Source of the DNA: CAVRJC01 sp964505725
GTDB taxonomy: Bacteria; Actinomycetota; Acidimicrobiia; IMCC26256; DASPTH01
Assembly: GCA_964505725.1 (NCBI GenBank)
Contig: CAZDJK010000056.1
Coordinates: 1-13,684, forward strand
Length of the DNA: 13,684 nt
Direction: 5' to 3'
Shown: piece after piece, positions 8,140 through 13,684 of the stretch
Layout of the letters: every line of letters begins with the position of its first letter
Position numbering within the stretch: the first letter of the stretch is position 1
The notes under the pieces: model-generated
Database searches by the model: none
The model's input: the letters and a program-made list of their open reading frames with translations, nothing else
What the model was told of the DNA's origin: nothing
Position numbers and translations under genes: made by a program

Positions 8140-8580
8140 TCACTCCATCTCGAAGCGGGGGGCGGCGAAGGTGGGGCTGACCCGTTCGAAGATGACGCGC
8201 ACCTTGTCGCCGATCTTGACCGTCTCGGGGTCGGCATCGACGATGTTGGCGAGCATGCGCGCGCCGGCACCCTGGGTGCCGTCGAGCTCGATCACGCCCG
8301 ACACGTAGGGCACCACCGTTCCGAGCTGTGGGGCGAGCGGGTGGCGCACCACCGTGAACGAGTAGATGGTGCCGGTGCCCGGAAGCTCGACGAACTCGAA
8401 CTCGTGGTGCTGGCACACGAAGCAGTACGCAGCCGGCGGCATGATGTAGGTGCCGCAGTTCGTGCAGCGGGAGCACACGAGCCGACCCTCGAGCGCGGCG
8501 TCCCAGAACGGCTGCGTGTGCTCGTCGGCGTAGGGCTCCGGCAACGCGATCGGGTAGACGCCCTGACGTAGCTCGGTCAT
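8140..8580 (-). CDS. Zinc-ribbon and OB-fold (DUF35) acyl-CoA-associated protein
   Basis: The 146-residue product has the standard two-part DUF35 architecture. An N-terminal helix region (PYADEHTQPFWDAALEGRLV) leads to a zinc ribbon with Cys39, Cys42, Cys53 and Cys56 (CxxC-x10-CxxC), then an OB-fold with the characteristic GTGTIYSFTVV strand (68-78). Such proteins are partners of thiolase-like enzymes or acyl-CoA dehydratases and probably help bind the CoA substrate. The gene follows the thiolase-like gene with a six-base gap. Its ribosome-binding site GGAGG (8590-8594) lies inside the thiolase stop region, nine bases from the ATG, which indicates co-translation. The pairing matches Ltp2 with the DUF35 domain of ChsH2, where a thiolase-like aldolase needs its DUF35 partner. 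It probably forms a complex with the 8587-9798 product. Confidence 0.92.
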   Translation of the reverse strand: MTELRQGVYPIALPEPYADEHTQPFWDAALEGRLVCSRCTNCGTYIMPPAAYCFVCQHHEFEFVELPGTGTIYSFTVVRHPLAPQLGTVVPYVSGVIELDGTQGAGARMLANIVDADPETVKIGDKVRVIFERVSPTFAAPRFEME

Positions 8581-8586
8581 GTTCCG

Positions 8587-9798
8587 CTACCTCCGCAGCA
8601 ACGTGCCGCTCACGGGAAGGGACGCGGGACCGCCCGTGACGAGCGCGATCTCGGCTCCTTCCACCTGGTTGATGGCGACGCCGCGCAGCTGCTCGACCGC
8701 TTCGCGGACGTGCGTCATGCCGATGATGTAGGCCTCCGACAGGTGGCCGCCGTGCGTGTTCACCGGGATCTTGCCGGTGGGCCAGCGGATGTTGCCCTCG
8801 GCCACGAAGGGCCCGCCCTCACCGATCGGGCAGAAGCCGTAGTCCTCGATCTGCATGAGCACCATCGGCGAGAAGTGGTCGTAGAGCAGTGCGACGTCGA
8901 CGTCGTCGGGCCCGACGCCGGCCATCTCGTACATGCGCTTGGCGACCGGACGGTGGCCCGACGAGGCGAAGTACTCGTCGGGCTGCTGGAAGTAGCTGAA
9001 GATGGCGGGACCCCACCGCCCGAGCCCGCCGTGCGCGGACGCGAGCACGTACACGGGAAGCTGGCGCAGGTCGCGCGCGCGCTCGGCCGAGGTCGTGATG
9101 ACGGCGACGGCGCCGTCGGTCTCCATCGTGTAGTCGAAGAGGCACAGCGGGTCGGAGATCATGCGGGCGTTGAAGTAGTCGTCGACCGTGAGCGGCTCGC
9201 GTTGGATCGACGTCGGGCGCCGGATCGCGTTGTTGCGCTGTGAGATGCAGATCTCGGCGAGGTGCTCGCGCTTGGTGCCGTAGAGGTGCATGTGGCGTTG
9301 GGTGAGGATCGAGAAGCTGTGGCCCGGCGACACCAGGCCCGCCCCCGAGATGAACGCCATCTCCGGCGGCACGCCGCCGCCTCCGTAGGGGTTGCCGCCG
9401 CCGCCCCCGCCTCCGCCACCCTCGCCGACCTGGCTCCCGCCGAGGCGACGGGTCGCCTGCTGGAGCGTCATGAGCGACACGCACACGTCAGCCATCCCGC
9501 CTGCGACCGCGGCCGAGGCGAGGCCGATCGACCCAGCAGACCCGCCACCGCCCGAGGTGAGCGTGGCCGCGAACCGCACCTCGGGCACCCCGAGCACCGC
9601 CGCAACCTGCGCGGGGTCGCACGAGCTCGAGTAGATCGCGAAGCCGTCGAGGTCCTGCACCGTGAGCCCGGCGTCCTCCAGCGCGAGGAGGATCGCCTTG
9701 CAGGCCATCTCCATCTGGGTCTGCGGCAGCGACGCGCCGCGCTTGTAGTACGGCGTCGACCCGACGCCGACGACGGCGGTCTGGTCCTTGATCGACAC
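8587..9798 (-). CDS. Thiolase-like protein lacking the nucleophilic cysteine (SCP2/Ltp2-like)
   Basis: The 403-residue product has a thiolase fold. The N-terminal half contains VGVGSTPYYKRG (10-21) and ends its first core with AGSIGLASAAVAGGMADV (88-105). The segment that normally carries the acylated cysteine reads TLTSGGGGSAG (79-89), with no cysteine. The C-terminal half keeps YDHFSP (306-311), PVNTHGG (345-351), then LSEAY (353-357) in place of the catalytic GHP of true thiolases, and EQLRG (369-373). Loss of the cysteine together with the SEAY motif is typical of lipid-transfer-protein thiolase-like enzymes, including Ltp2-type retro-aldolases. A nine-glycine run (127-135) plus four more glycines (139-142) forms an odd loop. 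The start is GTG, two bases after the amidohydrolase 3 stop, with only a weak GCAGG upstream, so translational coupling is likely. Condensing thiolase activity is unlikely; aldolase activity is inferred. Confidence 0.88.
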   Translation of the reverse strand: MSIKDQTAVVGVGSTPYYKRGASLPQTQMEMACKAILLALEDAGLTVQDLDGFAIYSSSCDPAQVAAVLGVPEVRFAATLTSGGGGSAGSIGLASAAVAGGMADVCVSLMTLQQATRRLGGSQVGEGGGGGGGGGNPYGGGGVPPEMAFISGAGLVSPGHSFSILTQRHMHLYGTKREHLAEICISQRNNAIRRPTSIQREPLTVDDYFNARMISDPLCLFDYTMETDGAVAVITTSAERARDLRQLPVYVLASAHGGLGRWGPAIFSYFQQPDEYFASSGHRPVAKRMYEMAGVGPDDVDVALLYDHFSPMVLMQIEDYGFCPIGEGGPFVAEGNIRWPTGKIPVNTHGGHLSEAYIIGMTHVREAVEQLRGVAINQVEGAEIALVTGGPASLPVSGTLLRR

Positions 9799-9800
9799 GG

Positions 9801-10913
9801 CTAGGCCTGCCCGGTGACGCTCGCCGGCGGACGGCCGACGCTCGGGAACAGGTCGAGGAACGCGCCGATCGTGATGCGGTCACGGACGGCGTCGTCGACG
9901 TCGTCGAAGAGCTCGTGCAGCACCTTCTGCGTGTTGGGGAACACGCCCTCGAGGTGCGGGTAGTCGGTCCCGAACATCACGTTCTGGAAGCCCATCGCGG
10001 TCAGCGCGGGGATCGCGGTCTCGTCGTGCTGGAACGACGCGTACACCTGCCGGTTGATGTACTCCTTCGGCGGCATCGAAACTTCGCCCTTGTTGAACAT
10101 CCAGTGCTGGCGGTACGCCTCGTTCATCCGGTCGCCGAGGAACGGGGCCCAGGTGGCGCCCCCCTCGGAGACGAGCACCTTGATATCGGGGTGACGCTCC
10201 AGCACGCCCCCGGCGATCATCATCACGACCGCGAGCTGGCCGCCGAACGTCGTGTTGACGTAATTGATGATGGCGCCGCCCGGACCGCGGTACTTCTGCG
10301 GGGGCTCACCCGACTCGGTGCCGATGTGGAACGCCAGCACCATGCCCGTCTCGTCCATCGCGTCCCAGAGCGGCTCCCAGTCGGCGGAGTTCCAGTGTCC
10401 GTGAACGACCGGCGGCTTCGTGGGCAGGAAGACGGCCTTGAAGCCCTTCTCGGCGCAGCGTCGCACCTCCGCCACCGTGAGCTCGATCGACTGGAGCGGC
10501 ATGGTCGCGCAGGGCACGAGCCGGGGCGACAGGGTCATGATCTCGTCGGCGACCCAGTCGTTCAGGACTTCGGCGGCAGCTTGCGCCAGGTCCGGCGATT
10601 CGAGCTCGCCGTACCAGAGGCCGAGCGACGGGAACACCACCTCGCCCCACACGCCCTGCTCGTCGAGGTCGGCCATGCGCTTGCTGTTGTCGTTGCCGCC
10701 CTGGGCGCGCATCAGCTCCATCATCTTCTGGTTGGCGCCGCCCGGCGCGCGGCGCCGGATCTCCTTGCCGTCGATGTGGGTGATGATCTCGCCGTCGACC
10801 CACTCGGAGCGGGGCATCCGCTCGGCGTAGTGCTTCGGCAGGTTCGCGGTGTAGAGGTCCGGGGGCTCGATGCAGTGCGAGTCACCCGAGTTGGTCCAGA
10901 TCTTCGCTTCCAT
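9801..10913 (-). CDS. Amidohydrolase family 2, first gene of the operon
   Basis: The 370-residue product has the family's metal-site motifs: SGDSHCIEP (9-17), AFHIGTESGEPP (195-206, His196), LERHPDIKV (His241), SEGGATW (249-255) and FGTDYPHLEG (314-323) with the catalytic Asp317. The central ...PLWDAMDETGMVLAFHIG block is also typical. I take the ATG at 10913 as start because GGGAGG (10921-10926) lies seven bases upstream; a GTG at 10916 is the alternative. It heads a minus-strand operon with the thiolase-like and OB-fold genes, separated from them by 2 and then 6 bases. A TetR-type operator candidate lies 30-50 bases upstream. Related enzymes open lactone or cyclic 1,3-diketone rings or decarboxylate acids before CoA-dependent breakdown. 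The substrate here is unknown. Confidence 0.9.
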   Translation of the reverse strand: MEAKIWTNSGDSHCIEPPDLYTANLPKHYAERMPRSEWVDGEIITHIDGKEIRRRAPGGANQKMMELMRAQGGNDNSKRMADLDEQGVWGEVVFPSLGLWYGELESPDLAQAAAEVLNDWVADEIMTLSPRLVPCATMPLQSIELTVAEVRRCAEKGFKAVFLPTKPPVVHGHWNSADWEPLWDAMDETGMVLAFHIGTESGEPPQKYRGPGGAIINYVNTTFGGQLAVVMMIAGGVLERHPDIKVLVSEGGATWAPFLGDRMNEAYRQHWMFNKGEVSMPPKEYINRQVYASFQHDETAIPALTAMGFQNVMFGTDYPHLEGVFPNTQKVLHELFDDVDDAVRDRITIGAFLDLFPSVGRPPASVTGQA

Positions 10914-10942
10914 CACGACGCCTCCCGGGCGACGGCCCGTTT

Positions 10943-10974
10943 AGTGAAAACACGGTTTGCGCTGCGACACGATA
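10943..10974 (-). promoter_or_regulatory. TetR-type operator and promoter of the amidohydrolase/thiolase operon
   Basis: An imperfect inverted repeat with nine-base arms, AGTGAAAAC (10943-10951) and GTTTGCGCT (10955-10963), has a three-base centre; seven of nine arm positions pair. The plus-strand sequence TAGTGAAAACACGGTTT recurs at 15 of 17 bases on the minus strand upstream of the DUF2889/tetR operon. On the minus strand, TATCGT (10974-10969) fits a -10 box and would start transcription near 10962, inside the repeat, so a bound repressor would block initiation. The -35 is not recognisable. The operator is well supported by its second copy; the promoter boxes are tentative. Confidence 0.6.
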
Positions 10975-11037
10975 CCCGAGAACCCGGAGCGGGGCGACCG
11001 GGCCCCGGCGGGAACCGGGCGCGACGCCTCCCAGCGA

Positions 11038-11053
11038 CGCGTCGCGCGACGCG
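11038..11053. repeat. Perfect 16-base palindrome after tetR
   Basis: CGCGTCGC at 11038-11045 is followed directly by its reverse complement GCGACGCG at 11046-11053, four bases beyond the tetR stop codon on the minus strand. As RNA it could fold into a six-base-pair all-strong stem with a GCGC loop. It may act as a transcription stop between tetR and the next operon, but no T-run follows. GC-rich palindromes also arise by chance at this composition. Confidence 0.35.
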
Positions 11054-11057
11054 GGGT

Positions 11058-11705
11058 TCAGCTCGTGGCCCGGCGCGCGTCGGCGAGCCCGGTTGCACCG
11101 AGCGCGCGCAGGCAGAAGCCGAGCACGCTCCGCGTGGCCGCGGCGCGCGCGAGCGTCTGGTCGCCCACGGCGTCGAGCCAGGTGACGTCGAACACGATGG
11201 CGCGGATCATCGCGGTGTCGGATGCGGGCTCGGTCGCGGGGAAGGATCCGTCGAGGCGACCCTGCTCGAGCAGCTCGAGCAGCGGCGTGGCGAGGAGTCG
11301 GCGGGTGCGTGCGGACTCTTCCTCGTATCCGTCGGCCTTCCTGACGCTCTGGGCGCCGAGGAGCGCGACCCGCTCCGCCTTGCGGCGGTCGAACCGGAGG
11401 CTGAGCATCTCGTCGATCCACGCCTCGAGCGCGTGGGGTGGGTCGCTCGCCCGCGCGACGCGGGTACGCAGCCGTTGGGCGGCGGCTTCCGCATCGCGTC
11501 GGTAGAGCTGGAGCAGCAGCTCGTCCTTCGACTGGAAGTGCCGGTAGAAGGACCGGGTCGACAGGCCTGCCTCGTCGAGGATGTCGGCGATGGCGACGTC
11601 GGCATAGCCGTTCCGGCGGAGCACCGCGAGGGTGGCGTCGAACAGCAGCTCGACCTCGGTCTCGGGGTCGAAGCGGCGGGCGCGTCCGGTGCGCGCCTGA
11701 GTCAT
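11058..11705 (-). CDS. TetR/AcrR family transcriptional regulator
   Basis: The 215-residue product has a classic TetR N-terminus. A first helix (ETEVELLFDATLAVLRRNGY, 15-34) is followed by the helix-turn-helix VAIADILDEAGLSTRSFYRH (37-56) and FQSKDELL (57-64), which joins to the ligand-binding core. The C-terminal helical domain (about 75-210) is the variable effector pocket. The ATG at 11705 overlaps the DUF2889 stop by four bases (ATGA), so the two are co-translated. No better start exists; the frame stays open upstream but only as a shadow of the DUF2889 gene. Two matching operator-like sites lie upstream of its own operon (12781-12801) and of the next operon (10943-10963), which suggests autoregulation plus control of the catabolic genes. 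An acyl-CoA or related effector is plausible but inferred. Confidence 0.93.
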   Translation of the reverse strand: MTQARTGRARRFDPETEVELLFDATLAVLRRNGYADVAIADILDEAGLSTRSFYRHFQSKDELLLQLYRRDAEAAAQRLRTRVARASDPPHALEAWIDEMLSLRFDRRKAERVALLGAQSVRKADGYEEESARTRRLLATPLLELLEQGRLDGSFPATEPASDTAMIRAIVFDVTWLDAVGDQTLARAAATRSVLGFCLRALGATGLADARRATS

Positions 11706-12769
11706 GCGCGCGCCGCTTCCACCGCGTCGACGTGGTCGGCGAGCACCGGGACCTCGGCGAGGCACCGCAACATGTCGTTGAGATGGGTGCAGCACTCGAG
11801 CTCGGTGAGGGTCTCCTGCACGTTGGTGCGGAACGTGTCGATCGGGAGGCCCACGAGCTGGGTCGCGTGGGGCGCCGCCCACGGGCACTCGGGGAACGGC
11901 AGCACGCGGGGCCGCGCCGCGATGCGCACGAGGATGCCGGAGGTACGGTCGACCTCGGCCTGGAGCGAGTACTCGTGCACGACCACCTCGGTGCCGTCGG
12001 GCTCCCAGCAGCTGTCGCGGAAGTGCGCGTCGACGAGCACGGTCGCGCCCTGGGGCACGACGTCGACCCGGCGGCGGCGGCGCATGGTGGCGCCGTCGGT
12101 CGCGGGCGGCTCCATGTGGTGCCAGCCCCAGGGGTCGTCGGGGGTCTCGATGTCGCCGGCGCGTCGGATGTAGTGGCCCATGTCGCCCGCCGCGCGCTTG
12201 ACCGACGAGTAGCCGCCGGGGCGGAGGCCCGAGCAGATGATCTTGCCATTGGCGAGCAGCCGATCGGTGGTGCCCTGCGGCTGGCGATTCGCCGTCTGCG
12301 CGGGCTGCATCATCATCGTCGGACGCCAGCGCGACCACGCGAACCCGCCGACGAGGCTCGCGCCCGCGATGTCGTCGAGCAGGAAGTGCAGCGGCGTCGC
12401 GGCTTCGCGTTCACCCGGGAGCGCGGCGTCGACCGCGCCGCGCAGGCCGGAGCCGCCACGCGCGCCGACGAGGTTCGCGATGCTCGGCCGCGCCGGGTGG
12501 GCGGTGATCGACGCGATCGTACGGTCGGGACCGACGTCGACGATCATCTCCGCCTCCGCGACCACGACCGGGTCGCCCTCGAGCCGTGTGATGAGGTCGC
12601 GTGCGTGCCCGCGGATCTCCATGGGCGTGCCGAAGCCGCCCGGCCACACCATGTTCAGGTTGGCCGTGCGGCGGGTGGAGCCCGGGATCCGCGCCGGCGT
12701 GCCGACGAGCGAATCGTCGGGTGGCTCCGGGAGCGAGAGCGGGTCGGCGGTGGAGTCCTCGGCGGTCAC
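11702..12769 (-). CDS. DUF2889 domain protein, co-translated with tetR
   Basis: The 355-residue product is recognised as DUF2889 by the RRTANLNMVWPGGF (33-46) and EIRGHARDLIT (51-61) blocks, the EYSLQAEVD strand (266-274) and the closing ECPWA...CTHLNDMLRCLAEVP region (294-341). It has no signal peptide or membrane helix, and the domain's function is not known. The frame is closed by a stop at 12779-12781, so the GTG at 12769 is the only start that keeps the N-terminus. A GGAGG lies just one base before it, which is too close to act normally. A TAnnnT -10 box six bases upstream suggests a leaderless message instead. The stop overlaps tetR by four bases. The gene is probably in the same regulon as the amidohydrolase/thiolase/OB-fold operon, because both carry the operator. 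Confidence 0.8.
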   Translation of the reverse strand: MTAEDSTADPLSLPEPPDDSLVGTPARIPGSTRRTANLNMVWPGGFGTPMEIRGHARDLITRLEGDPVVVAEAEMIVDVGPDRTIASITAHPARPSIANLVGARGGSGLRGAVDAALPGEREAATPLHFLLDDIAGASLVGGFAWSRWRPTMMMQPAQTANRQPQGTTDRLLANGKIICSGLRPGGYSSVKRAAGDMGHYIRRAGDIETPDDPWGWHHMEPPATDGATMRRRRRVDVVPQGATVLVDAHFRDSCWEPDGTEVVVHEYSLQAEVDRTSGILVRIAARPRVLPFPECPWAAPHATQLVGLPIDTFRTNVQETLTELECCTHLNDMLRCLAEVPVLADHVDAVEAARA

Positions 12770-12775
12770 GCCTCC

Positions 12776-12801
12776 AGCCTAGCGAAACGGCGTTTTCACT
12801 A
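12776..12801 (-). promoter_or_regulatory. TetR-type operator overlapping the DUF2889/tetR promoter
   Basis: On the minus strand the site reads TAGTGAAAACGCCGTTT followed by CGCTA, ending at 12780. The inner arms AAAC and GTTT flank GCC, and the outer part of one arm is one base shorter than in the 10943-10963 copy. TAGGCT (12781-12776) fits a -10 box and abuts the operator, and six bases separate it from the GTG start at 12769, so transcription would begin at the start codon. A regulator bound here would cover the -10/-35 spacer. No clear -35 is seen. Confidence 0.6.
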
Positions 12802-12857
12802 GCACCACCGGTCTCGTCGGCTCGCGGATGTGTGGGAGGCGAGCGCGGTGGACGCGG

Positions 12858-13175
12858 TCAGTGGTGGACGCGGCGATCGACCTCGTCGAGCGCGTGCGAC
12901 GTCATCAGCGCCCCGCCGAGCACACCGAAGAGGGCGGCGCCGAGCAGCCCCATCACCGCCCCGAGGCCCACCCACACGTACCAGGCCGCCTTGTCGCTGA
13001 TGGCGATGGCGAGCATGCCGATGAAGAACGCGATCCCGATCGGGATGCCGTAGGCCACGCTCCGCATGATGGCCCGCAGCATCTGCTGCTCGGCGGTCTG
13101 CTCGGCCGCGAGGGAGGCTTCGAACGTGTCGAGGACGTCTGCGGGTTGGGCCGGTACCACTTCGGTCGTCGTCAT
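12858..13175 (-). CDS. Small two-helix membrane protein, unknown function
   Basis: The 105-residue product has a polar N-terminus with a predicted helix (DTFEASLAAEQTAEQQMLRA, 16-35). Two hydrophobic helices follow (about 40-60 and 64-90, the second glycine-rich), then a short charged tail ending in HH. No signal peptide or known domain was recognised, and both ends probably face the same side. I chose the ATG at 13175, where MTTTEVVPAQ looks like a natural N-terminus. No Shine-Dalgarno sequence is visible, and longer forms in this frame read as a shadow of dxs. The stop lies 55 bases before the right end of the operator region. It is divergent from dxs with a 96-base gap. Function is unknown. 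Confidence 0.7.
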   Translation of the reverse strand: MTTTEVVPAQPADVLDTFEASLAAEQTAEQQMLRAIMRSVAYGIPIGIAFFIGMLAIAISDKAAWYVWVGLGAVMGLLGAALFGVLGGALMTSHALDEVDRRVHH

Positions 13176-13243
13176 GGCGACATGTTGGCACGCAGGCCGG
13201 GCGTGGGCGCACTCGTGCGCGCCGCGAGCGCAAAGGGGCAGGT

Positions 13244-13271
13244 CTTGGGGGAGCCAAGTACGGTTTCCGGA
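13244..13271 (+). promoter_or_regulatory. Candidate leaderless promoter of dxs with an inverted repeat
   Basis: TACGGT (13259-13264) fits the TAnnnT -10 pattern and lies seven bases before the GTG at 13272, consistent with a leaderless dxs message. Directly upstream is a perfect five-base inverted repeat CTTGG-GGGAG-CCAAG (13244-13258), where a regulator could sit between -35 and -10. No -35 box or Shine-Dalgarno sequence at a working distance is seen. Confidence 0.35.
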
Positions 13272-13684
13272 GTGCTGTTGGACGCGGTCAACGGGCCCGA
13301 GGAGCTCCGTCAGCTGGACGCGGACCAGCTCCGGATCCTCGCGGGCGAGGTGCGCGCCGCGCTCGTCGACGCGGTCGCCGCGAACGGGGGCCACCTCGGT
13401 TCGAACCTCGGCGCGGTGGAGCTGACGTTCGCGCTGCACCGGGTGTTCGACTCGCCGCGTGACCCGATCGTCTGGGACACCGGCCACCAGGCGTACGTCC
13501 ACAAGCTCCTCACCGGTCGGCGCGAGGGCTTCGCGCGGCTGCGCCGGAGCGACGGTCTGTCGGGCTATCCGTCGCGCCAGGAGTCGGAGCACGACGTCGT
13601 CGAGAACAGTCACGCGTCGACGGCGCTCAGCTACGCGTTCGGGCTCGCGGTGGCGCGCGACGCCGCCGGCGCGGCGGGCAGCGT
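13272..13684 (+). CDS. dxs: 1-deoxy-D-xylulose-5-phosphate synthase, N-terminal part (cut by window edge)
   Basis: The first 137 residues of DXS are present and the rest runs off the right edge. DXS joins pyruvate and glyceraldehyde 3-phosphate, with thiamine diphosphate, in the first step of the MEP isoprenoid pathway. Diagnostic blocks are NGPEELRQL (7-15), NGGHLGSNLGAVELT (38-52; His41 matches the conserved thiamine-site histidine), WDTGHQAYVHKLLTGR (68-83), SGYPSRQESEHD (97-108) and ENSHASTALSYAFGLA (111-126). The GTG at 13272 gives the family's usual N-terminus (start-LLDAVNGPEEL), so it is preferred over a TTG at 13245 that has a better ribosome-binding site. It is a housekeeping gene that marks the edge of the accessory locus. 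Confidence 0.95.
   Translation, partial: MLLDAVNGPEELRQLDADQLRILAGEVRAALVDAVAANGGHLGSNLGAVELTFALHRVFDSPRDPIVWDTGHQAYVHKLLTGRREGFARLRRSDGLSGYPSRQESEHDVVENSHASTALSYAFGLAVARDAAGAAGS

Noticed and set aside
9915..12173. 752-codon open frame on the plus strand opposite amidohydrolase 3, tetR and DUF2889
   Set aside because: It runs across two operons and an intergenic region, is rich in Arg/His/Gly/Val with no recognisable motif, and all three opposing genes have intact family motifs.
11706..12338. N-terminal extension of the TetR frame
   Set aside because: It overlaps DUF2889 in another frame and lacks any motif; the ATG at 11705 in an ATGA overlap gives the normal TetR N-terminus.
12805..12851. 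Inverted repeat CCACCG / CGGTGG upstream of the DUF2889 promoter
   Set aside because: The 35-base spacing and short GC-rich arms are expected by chance at this composition.
13176..13613. N-terminal extension of the small membrane protein opposite dxs
   Set aside because: The extension is antisense to conserved DXS sequence and has no protein-like features.

Overview
The window is very GC-rich with dense, overlapping genes, GTG as well as ATG starts, and several starts that have no Shine-Dalgarno sequence. The gene content points to an actinobacterium, most likely the class Acidimicrobiia. This is inferred from composition and family content, not from a marker gene. No tRNA, rRNA, CRISPR array, insertion sequence or phage gene was seen.

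Layout, left to right. (1) A minus-strand amidohydrolase runs off the left edge (1-111). (2) A 176-base divergent promoter region leads into a plus-strand operon of three overlapping genes (288-6009): a small lipoprotein, an MFS permease fused to a LivF-type ABC ATPase, and a single chain carrying LivH permease, LivM permease and LivG ATPase. Together the two large proteins hold all four core domains of a branched-chain/hydrophobic amino acid transporter (HAAT) type ABC importer plus an MFS domain. No substrate-binding protein is encoded here. (3) A second amidohydrolase (6016-7188, minus) converges on that operon and is divergent from an alpha/beta hydrolase (7249-8112, plus). (4) A minus-strand catabolic operon is transcribed as amidohydrolase 3 (9801-10913), a cysteine-less thiolase-like protein (8587-9798) and a zinc-ribbon/OB-fold (DUF35) protein (8140-8580). 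(5) A minus-strand pair, a DUF2889 protein and a TetR regulator, overlaps by 4 bases (11058-12769). (6) A small two-helix membrane protein (12858-13175, minus) is divergent from the start of dxs (13272 to the right edge, plus).

How the genes may work together. The same operator-like sequence (TAGTGAAAACRCSGTTT, 15 of 17 bases identical between copies) occurs just upstream of the amidohydrolase/thiolase/OB-fold operon and just upstream of the DUF2889/tetR pair. The simplest reading is that this TetR protein represses itself and the neighbouring catabolic operon. Thiolase-like proteins without the nucleophilic cysteine, paired with a DUF35 protein, resemble the Ltp2/ChsH2-DUF35 aldolases of steroid side-chain breakdown. 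The region may therefore import and degrade a hydrophobic or cyclic carboxylic acid through CoA thioesters. The substrate cannot be read from the sequence. dxs and the small membrane gene look like the housekeeping edge of the locus.

The most unusual points are the MFS-LivF and LivH-LivM-LivG fusions, the paired TetR operators, and the cysteine-less thiolase carrying a nine-glycine run.
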